DNA from: Arachis hypogaea
Taxonomy: Eukaryota; Streptophyta; Magnoliopsida; Fabales; Fabaceae
Length of the DNA stretch: 64,000 nucleotides
Assembly (NCBI RefSeq): GCF_003086295.3
Contig: NC_092052.1
Span: 71,278,910 to 71,342,909, forward strand
Reading direction: 5' to 3'
Part shown: positions 56,642 through 64,000 of the stretch, piece after piece
Layout: each line of letters begins with the position of its first letter
Position numbering within the stretch: the stretch's first letter is position 1
The notes under the pieces: generated by a model
The model's database searches: none
The model's input: only the letters and a program-made list of their open reading frames with translations
What the model was told of the DNA's origin: nothing
Made by a program: the position numbers and the translations under genes

Positions 56642-57115
56642 AGTAGCAAATAAAAATTAAAAACAAAAATAAAAACAAATTTAAATTAAAAGGTTATTGA
56701 AATTTAAATTTTGAATTTTGAAATTTTGAAATTTGAATTTTAAATTTTGAAGTTGAAATTTGTAAAAGTCAACAATATAAGATAAAGTTTTGAAAAAGAT
56801 TTAAATTTTGAAAAGGTATGATTTTTTAAAATTTGAAATTTAAATTTTGAAATTTGAATTTTGAAATTTCAATATTGAAATTTGAAATTTGATTTTGGAA
56901 TAAGATAAGATAAGATTTTGAAAAAGATATGATTTTTGAAAAAGATTTGAATTTTGAAATTTAAGACTAAGATAAGATAAGATAAAAAATTTTAAAATAA
57001 AAACCAATAACCTCTTAATTTACGAAAAAACAAAAATAAAAACAAAAATAAAAACAAATAAACAAGCAAAAAGTAAATATTTACAATAACCAATAATAAG
57101 GCACACGTTTGCAAT
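56642..57115 (-). other. Leader of element C, low complexity
   Basis: Made largely of AAATTTTGAA-type words and GATAAGATAAGA runs between primer-binding site and ORF1. No gene. Confidence 0.7.
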
Positions 57116-57133
57116 TCCCCGGCAACGGCGCCA
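57116..57133 (-). promoter_or_regulatory. Primer-binding site, tRNA-Asp, perfect (C)
   Basis: TGGCGCCGTTGCCGGGGA on the minus strand, three bases inside the 5' LTR. Confidence 0.92.
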
Positions 57134-57136
57134 TTT

Positions 57137-58538
57137 TGAAGAAGCGGATGCTTGACGGTTTAGAATTCAGAATAAATTCTCGTTGCAAGTATAGTTTCTA
57201 AACCAAGCAATCACTCTTTCTTACTAACATTTTGGTTGTCACAAGTAACAAATCCCTTTAAAATTGATAACCGAAGTATTTAAACCTCAGGTCGTCTTCT
57301 CAAGGAATTGCAGGGAGGTGTTCTTATTATTGGTTATGAGTCTTGTAAATCGGGGGTTTTTAAAATAAGGAACAGGTAATTTAAATGACAAAAAAATAAA
57401 TAAATAACCATAAAATAAACTCTTGGCAAGGTATGAAAATTCGGAAGTCCTATCCTAGTTATTCTTATGAGAATTAAAGTTAATCCCACTTAGTTAACCC
57501 TTACGAAAGCAAGGGAAAGTCAAGTGAACTAATTAGTTAGATCCCCGAGTCCTAGTCAACTCCTAGGGAAAGACTAGAGTTAGTAGGATTCCAGTCAATT
57601 AGCAGACATAACAATCAATCACGATAAGTTTGATAACTCAAGAGCCTCCAGTTAATCAATTAAACCCAAGAATATAAAAAGTTGAATAAGAATCATAAAC
57701 TGAAATACCTCAAATTATATTAAATAGAATATTCAAATCTAACATGGAGAAATTCATAAATTAAATTGGAAAAATAAATAAAAGGAACATTGAACCTGGA
57801 ACTCGGAAGAAATTGTAAGTTGAAATAATAAGAAATCCTAATTCCTTTAAGAGGAATCCTAATCCTAAATCCTAAGAGAGAGGAGAGAACCTCTCTCTCT
57901 AAAAACTACATCTAAAACTAAAAATTATGAATTATGAGCTGATGATTATGAATGAATGGATTCCCCCACTTTATAGCCTCTAATTTGTGTTTTCTAGGCC
58001 AAAATCTGGGTCGAAAACAGCCCAGAAATCGCTGGAGAAGAAATCTACCACGCTGATTTTTGTCACTGCGACGCGTCTGCGTGGACGATGCGTTCGCATC
58101 GCCTAGCGTCAGGGCAACTATGGCATATTATATATCAAATCGAAGCCCCGGACGTTAGCTTTCCAACACAACTGCCACGTCGTTTGGATCTCTGTAGCTC
58201 AAGTTATGACCGTTTTAGTGTGAGAGGGTCAGGCTGACAGCTTTGCAGTTCCTTCAACTTCTTGTATTCCTTCCACTTTTGCATGCTTCCTTTCCACCCT
58301 CCAAGCCATTCCTGTCCTGTAATCTCTGAAATCACTTAACGCACATATCAAGGCATCGAATGGTAATAAGAGAGGATTTAAAATTAGCAATTTAAAGGCC
58401 CAGGAAACATGTTTTCAATCATAGCACAAGATCAGGAAGGAAAATGTAAAACATGCAAATCATATGAATAAGTGGATGAAAAGTTGATAAAAACCACTCA
58501 AATTAGCACAAGATAAACCATAAAATAGTAGTTTATCA
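57137..58538 (-). repeat. 5' LTR of element C, 1402 bp
   Basis: The minus strand starts TGATAAACTACTATTTTATGG (58538) and ends CTTCTTCA (57137). The TATA box TATAAA is at 57970-57975. Close to the 3' LTR except for the replaced block near 57370-57455. Confidence 0.93.
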
Positions 58539-58577
58539 CTCCTCTATTTCTTCTTCTTCTCCTCCTTTCTTTCTTCT

Positions 58578-58615
58578 TTTGTTCGAGGACGAGCAAACCT
58601 TTTAAGTTTGGTGTA
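58578..58615 (+). promoter_or_regulatory. Internal hairpin plus tract (right B)
   Basis: TTTGTTCG-AGGA-CGAGCAAA (58578-58597), paired with one G-U, then CCT and TTTAAGTTTGGTGT. Confidence 0.7.
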
Positions 58616-58652
58616 GGAAAAAGCTTTGCTTTTTGTTTTTCCATAACCATTA

Positions 58653-59720
58653 ATGGCACCTAAGGCTGGAGAAACCTCTAGAAAGAGGAAAGGGAAGGCA
58701 ATTGCTTCCACCTCCGAGTCACGGGAGATGGAGAGATTCATCTCAAAGGTCCATCAAGACTACTTCTATGAAGTTGTAGCCAAGAAAAAGGTGATCCCCG
58801 AGGTCCCCTTCATGCTCAAAAAGAGTGAATATCCAGATATCCGACGTGAGGTTTGAAGAAGACGTTCGGAAGCTCTCACCAACCCCATCCAACAAGTCAG
58901 AATCTTAATGGTTCAAGAGTTCTATGCCAATGCATGGATCACTAAGAACCATGATCAGAGTGTGAACCCGAACCCAAAGAATTGGCTCACAATGGTTCGG
59001 GGGAATTACTTGGATTTCAGTCCGAAAAATGTAAGGTTGGCATTCAACTTGTCAATAATGCAAGGAGATCCTCACCCTTTCACTAGAAGGGTCAACTTTG
59101 ATCAAAGGTTGGACCAAGTCCTCATGGACAACTGTGTGGAAGGAGCTCAATGGAAGAGAGACTCCAAAGGCAAGCCGGTTCAATTGAGGAGGCTTGACCT
59201 CAAACCCGTGGCTAGGGGATGGTTGGAGTTCATCCAACGCTCTATCATTTCTACTAGCAACCAGTCTGAAGTTACAATAGACCGGGCTATCATGATCCAT
59301 AGTATCATGAATGTAAAGGAAGTAGAAGTTCATGAGATCATACCTCTAGAACTATACAAGGTGGCGGACAAGCCCTCCACTTTGGCAAGGTTAGCCTTCC
59401 CTCATCTCATCTGTAACCTATGCAATTCAGCTGGAATTGTCATAGAGGAAGACATCCTCATTGAAGAGGACAAGCCCATCACTAAAAAGAGGATGGATCA
59501 AACAAGAGAGCCCACTCATGGACCTCAACAAGAGCATGAGGAAGTTCCTCATCAAGAAATCCCTGAGATACCTCAAGGGATGCATTTTCCTCGACACAAC
59601 TATTGGGAGAAACTCAACACTTCTTTAGGAGAATTGAGTTCCAACATGGGGCAACTAAGGATGGAGCACCAAGAGCACTCCATAGGATCTTCAAGAGGAA
59701 AAACTAGCCGCCGTCACTAA
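58653..59720 (+). pseudogene. ORF2 of right B, one nonsense codon
   Basis: From the ATG at 58653 to the TAA ending at 59720 in one frame, with a single stop: TGA at 58854-58856 where the forward copy has CGA, a CpG-type change. It keeps the basic N-terminus (RKRKGK) that the forward copy lost. Domain blocks: EFYANAW, NWLTMVRGN, VARGWLEFIQRS, RAIMIHSIM, NLCNSAG, then the acidic tail. Least damaged B ORF2. Function unknown. Confidence 0.85.
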
Positions 59721-60790
59721 GGTGGACCTGTTCTTTAATTTCCTTGTTCTTATTTTCCTATTTTTCGGTTTTCTATGCCTTATGTTTTGTCTATGTTTTT
59801 GTCTTTATTACATGATCATTAGTGTTTAATGTCTATGGCTTAAAGCTATGAATGTTCCATGAATCCTTCACCTTTCTTAAATGAAAAATGTTTTCTGAAA
59901 AAGAAAAAGAAGTACATGAGTTTCAAATTCTATCTTGAAAATAGTTTAATTATTTTGATGTGGTGGTAATACTTTTTGTTTTCTGAATGAATGCTTGAAT
60001 AGTACATATTTTTGATAGTGAAGTTTATGAATGTTAAAATTGTTGGCTCTTGAAAGAATAATGAAAAAACAGAAATGTTATTGATAATTTGAAAAATCAT
60101 AAAATTGATTCTTGAAGCAAGAAAAAGCAGTGAAGAACACAAAGCTTGCGAAAAAAATGGCGAAAAATAAAAAAAAGAAAGAAAAACAAAAAGCAAGCAG
60201 AAAAAGCCAATAACCTTTTAAACTAAAAGACAAGGGTAAAAAGGATCTAAGGTTTTGATTATTAATGGATAGGAGGGCTCAAAGGAATAAAATCCTGGCC
60301 TAAGCGGCTAAATCTAGCTGTCCCTAACCATGTGCTTGTGGCGTGAAGGTGATAAGTGAAAAGCTTGAGATTGAGCGGTTAAAGTTGTGGTCCAAAGCAA
60401 AAAGAGTGTGCTTAAGAGCTCTGGGCACCTCTAACTGGGGACTCTAGCAAAGCTGAGTCACAATCTGAAAAGGTTCACCTAGTTATGTGTCTGTGGCATT
60501 TATGTGTCCGGTGGTAATACTAGAAAACAAAATGCATAGGGTCGCGGCCAAGACTCATAAAGTAGCTGTGTTCAAGAATCAACATACTCAAATAGGAGAA
60601 TCAATAACACTATCTGAATTCTGAGTTCCTATAGATGCCAATCATTCTGAACTTCAAAGGATAAAGTGAGATACCAAAACTGTTCAGAAGCAAAAAGCTA
60701 CTAGTCCCGCTCATCTAATTGAAACTAATCTTCATTGATATTTTTGAGATTTATTGTATTTTCTCTTATTTTTATCCTATTTTGTCTTTA
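59721..60790 (+). other. 3' noncoding region of right B
   Basis: Nearly the same as 12951-14021. No gene. Confidence 0.72.
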
Positions 60791-60828
60791 GTTTCTTGGG
60801 GACAAGCAACAATTTAAGTTTGGTGTTG
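60791..60828 (+). promoter_or_regulatory. Pre-LTR hairpin and tract (right B), one mismatch
   Basis: GTTTCTTG-GGGA-CAAGCAAC (60791-60810), one T-C mismatch, then AA and TTTAAGTTTGGTGTTG to the LTR. Confidence 0.7.
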
Positions 60829-62456
60829 TGATGAGCAGATAATTTATACCATTTTTAGCATTGTTTTTACATAATTTTTAGTATGTTTTAGTTACTTTTT
60901 ATTATATTTTTATTAGTTTTTATGCAAAAATCACATTTATAGACTTTATTATGAGTTTTTGTGTTTTTCTGTGATATCAGGTATTTTCTGGATGAAATTG
61001 AGGGATCTAAGCAAAAATCTGATTCAGAGGCTGAGAAAGGACTGCAGATGTTGTTGGATTCTGACCCACCTGCACTCAAAGTGGATTTTCTGGAGCTACA
61101 GATACTCAATTGGCGCGTTCTCAATTGCGTTGGAAAGTAGACATAATTGGCTTTCTAAAAATATTTAATAGTCCATACTTTGCCCGAGATTTGATGACCC
61201 AATAGGCGTTCAAACGCCCACCAAAGACCCTTTTCTGGAGTAAAACACCAGAACTGGCACCAGAACTGGAGTTAAACGCCCAAACTGGCACCCAAGCTGG
61301 CGTTTAACTCCAAGAATGGCCTATGAACATGAAAGCTTCAATGCTCAGTCCAAGCACACACCAAGTGGGACCCGAAAGTGGATTTCTGCACTATATGCAC
61401 TTAGTTACTTATTTTCTGTAATCTCTAGTAACTAGTTTAGTATAAATAGCACTTTGTACTATTGTATTTGGGAGTTTTTGAGCTGATCATCTGATCATCC
61501 TTGGATTTGGAGGGTGGCCATTCAGCGATGCCTAGACCTCTTTTCTCTTATGTATTTTCTATGGTGGAGTTTCTACACCTCACAGATTAAGGTGCGGAGC
61601 TCTGCTGTTCTTCATGAATTAATGCAAGGACTACTATTTCTCTTTCAATTCATGCTTACTTCTTCTCCAAGATATACTCTCGTACTTATTTCAATTAAGT
61701 CAGAATGAAGGGGTGACCCGTGACAATCACCCACTATCTTCGTTACTCGCTTAGCCAAGATCCGCGTGCCTGACAACCACAAGCGGTCTACATGATGTTC
61801 AACATAGTCATTGGATGACAGCGGAGTACATTCTCTTGGGTCTCTAATCCATGATTTTCATCGTCTCTCCTAACAACAGAGCATCCGAATCCGTGAGATT
61901 AGAACCTTTGTGGTATAGGCTAGAACCATTGGCAGCATTCCTAAGATCTGAAAAGTTTAAACCTTGTCTGTGGTATTTCGAGTAGGATCTGGGAAGGGGT
62001 GACTGTGACGAGCTTTAAACTCGCAAATGTTGGGCGCAGTGACAGTGTGCAAAAGGATAGAGAGATCCTATTCTGACGCTAGTGAGAACCGACAGACGAT
62101 TAGCCGTGCGGTAGCTGTACCTGGTATTTTTCATCCGAGACAAGAAATCCGACAGTTGATTAGCCGTGCAGAAACCATGCCTGGTATTTTTCAATCGAGA
62201 AGATCATACAGCTTGCCATAGAAGGGAGCACTCATGATTGGAAGAAGACAATAGGAAAGCAGAGGTTCAGAAGCAACAAAGCATCTCCAAACGCTTATCA
62301 GAAATTCCTACCAATGAATTACATAAGTATCTTTATTTTATTTTATGTTTTATTTATCTTTTAATTATCTAAACCTCATAACCAATTGAATCTGCCTGAC
62401 TGAGATTTACAAGATGACCATAGCTTGCTTCAAGCCGACAATCTCCGTGGGATCGA
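60829..62456 (+). repeat. LTR of right B, interrupted by solo LTR D
   Basis: Starts TGATGAGCAG; TATAAATA at 61441-61448; GCGTTTAACGCC-type motifs at about 61200-61310. Broken at GGGATCGA by D and resumes with CC at 63999. Confidence 0.9.
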
Positions 62457-63993
62457 TGATAAACCCCGATTTTGTGGTTTATCTTGTGCTTAATTTGGGG
62501 GATTTTATCATCTTTTCTCACATTTATTCAATGAAATAGCATGGTTTTGTAATTCTCCCTTGATTTGTGCTTAAATGTGAAAACATGCTTTTTAGGCCTA
62601 AAAATAGCTAAATTTAACTCACTTTAATTCCATTTGATGCCTTGATATATTTGTTGAGTGATTTCAGCTTCATAAGCCAAGTATTGGATGGAAGAAGTGA
62701 GGAGAAAAGCATGCAAAGTGGGAGAACTCATGAAGAAATCAAGAAACCGCAAAGCTGTCAAGTCTGACCTCTTCGCACTCAATCGACCATAACTTGAGCT
62801 ACAGAGGTTCAAATGAGGCGGTTTCAGTTGCGTTGGAAAGGTAACATCCGGGGCTTCGAAATGATATAAAATTTTACATATGTTACTTCGCGCTCAGGGG
62901 CGCGTACGCAGCATGTATGCGTGCACGCCGATGCTGTCCGTGGCCCACTAAAGTGAAATCGACCCCAGCGATTTCTGAAGCACTTTGGGCCCAACCCAAC
63001 TCATTTCTAATGCTATTTCATGCAGAATTCAAGCTTGGGTAAGGGGGGAGCAATTGTTTGGTAGTATAGCATCATGTAGCTTGGTTTCTAGAGAGAGAAG
63101 CTCCCTCTTCTCTCTAGAATTAGGTTAGGTTAATCCATCTTAGATCTAGGCATGATTTCTTGATTTCATCTTGTTTCTTTTCCAATTTCTTGTTTCTACT
63201 ACTCTATTCTTCTTAGTTTTTATGTCAATTTTACTTTTATGTCTCTTTTATGCTTATGAATGCTCATGTTGGATTTTGTTTACATTTAATGAAATTTAAT
63301 GTTTGATGTTCTTTTTATTGTTGATTCGGGTTGTGTTCTTACTTTCCTTGCAATTTGTAGTTGGTAGATTTTACTATTTCTTGTCATTTATTATGCTTTC
63401 CTTATACACCCACCAAGTGTTTGACAAAATGCTTGGTTGGGCTTTAGAGTAGAATTTCATGCTCTTGGCTTAGGAAGGTAACTTAGGAATTCTTGGGTTA
63501 CTAATGTCCAAGTGATTGACGATTGGGAGCCATTAATGCTAGATCTCACTAATTGATTTGGTGTAGAACTAGGACTTATGGACTTGGATTGACATAGCTC
63601 ATTTGACTTTCCTTTATTAGTTAGAGGATGACTTAATGGGGTTGATCCTTGCCAATTCTCCTGTTGTGGTTAGTGATAAGCATAGAGATCCTTGACCGCC
63701 AACCTTAGCCAAGACCATTTTAGTTGTTAGTTTATTTTTATTGCTATTTACATTTCTTGTCTCTTATCACAAAAAAAAATCCAAAATATCTCATAGCCAA
63801 TAATTAATCACTTCATTGCAATTCCTTGTGAGACGATCCGAAATCTAAATACTTCGGTTATAAATTCATTGAGGTTTGTACTTGTGACAAAACCAAAGTT
63901 TAATTTGATTGCGAGAATTGTTTGTTGGTGTGGAGCTATACTTGGAACGTAAATATTTTGTGAAATTCCTTACCGACGACAATTTTTGTATCA
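62457..63993 (+). repeat. Solo LTR D, 1537 bp, with ATCGA duplication
   Basis: Starts TGATAAACCCCGATTTTGTGG and ends TTTTTGTATCA, with ATCGA at 62452-62456 and 63994-63998. No tract or primer-binding site beside it, so it is a solo LTR left by LTR-LTR recombination. It is related to the A LTRs and keeps the ancestral GATTGACATAGCTCATTTGAC block (near 63588). The start forms an 8-bp inverted pair (62458-62483). Confidence 0.95.
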
Positions 63994-64000
63994 ATCGACC

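Larger units (their letters stand above)
49065..58538 (-). mobile_element. Complete LTR retrotransposon, family C, 9474 bp
   Basis: Bounded by 1402-bp (57137-58538, 5') and 1366-bp (49065-50430, 3') LTRs; target duplication CTCCT at 49060-49064 and 58539-58543; the empty site is seen at about 11829-11833. Perfect tRNA-Asp primer-binding site, ORF1, two copies of a CpG array, a 36-residue ORF2, and hairpin/tract modules. An extra partial LTR lies inside. No gag domain, RT or integrase. Confidence 0.95.
48157..64000 (+). mobile_element. Family B remnant, right copy, holding C and D insertions
   Basis: Protease tail, palindrome array and internal promoter, then ORF2, 3' region, hairpin/tract and LTR (60829-62456, resuming at 63999). 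Leader, gag and most of the protease are missing relative to the forward copy. Element C lies in the ORF2 promoter region and solo LTR D in the LTR. Confidence 0.87.

Overview
This is plant nuclear DNA made almost entirely of nested LTR retrotransposons, with one DNA transposon. I infer a legume and most likely Arachis (peanut): the LTRs starting TGATGAGCGG and TGATAAACCCC and the GGCGTTTAACGCC and ACGCGTACGCG repeats match what I recall of peanut repeats. That is memory, not a search. No intact host gene, rRNA or tRNA gene was seen. The only host-derived coding sequence recognised is a captured TIM9 (mitochondrial import chaperone) exon inside the DNA transposon.

Four internal-region families (A, B, C, E) and one solo LTR (D) are present. 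Every primer-binding site found is complementary to the 3' end of tRNA-Asp, perfect or decayed. No reverse transcriptase, RNase H or integrase is visible, so all are non-autonomous. B carries gag plus a DLGS-type protease and a second ORF (ORF2). A and C carry an orphan Tyr/Pro-rich ORF1 and only a stub of ORF2. E keeps a long ORF2 distantly related to that of B.

Layout: 1-5532 family A (3' internal part, LTR, leader, broken ORF1). 5535-14921 forward B. 14918-21596 a 3'-truncated reversed B internal region, sharing the LTR at 21597-23221 with a complete reversed B (21597-32183). 32184-35349 reversed fragment E. 35350-47996 a two-LTR A element split by a 4.6-kb CACTA transposon (38396-42999). 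47997-62456 a second A-to-B composite, into which complete element C (49065-58538, duplication CTCCT) and solo LTR D (62457-63993, duplication ATCGA) inserted. The segments 1-14921 and about 43893-62456 look like two copies of one ancestral A+B composite; the right copy then lost 6,606 bp between two ATGAA microrepeats.

The most interesting signal is a recurrent structure. Just before the 3' LTR in A, B and C, and again at one internal site near ORF2, there is a 7-8 bp stem closed by G-RGRA-C, then usually three bases, then TTYAAGTKTGGKG. The stems are unrelated in sequence (TGCACCG, TAGCATG, TTTGCTCG, GTTGCTTG) but almost always fully paired, which looks like covariation. Second, every B copy has a TATA box exactly 198 bp before the ORF2 start, downstream of an array of palindromic GGCGTTTAACGCC motifs; the same motif also lies upstream of the LTR TATA box. 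Third, A, B, C and E each carry a different CpG-rich palindrome array in the same place, between ORF1 (or gag-pro) and ORF2.
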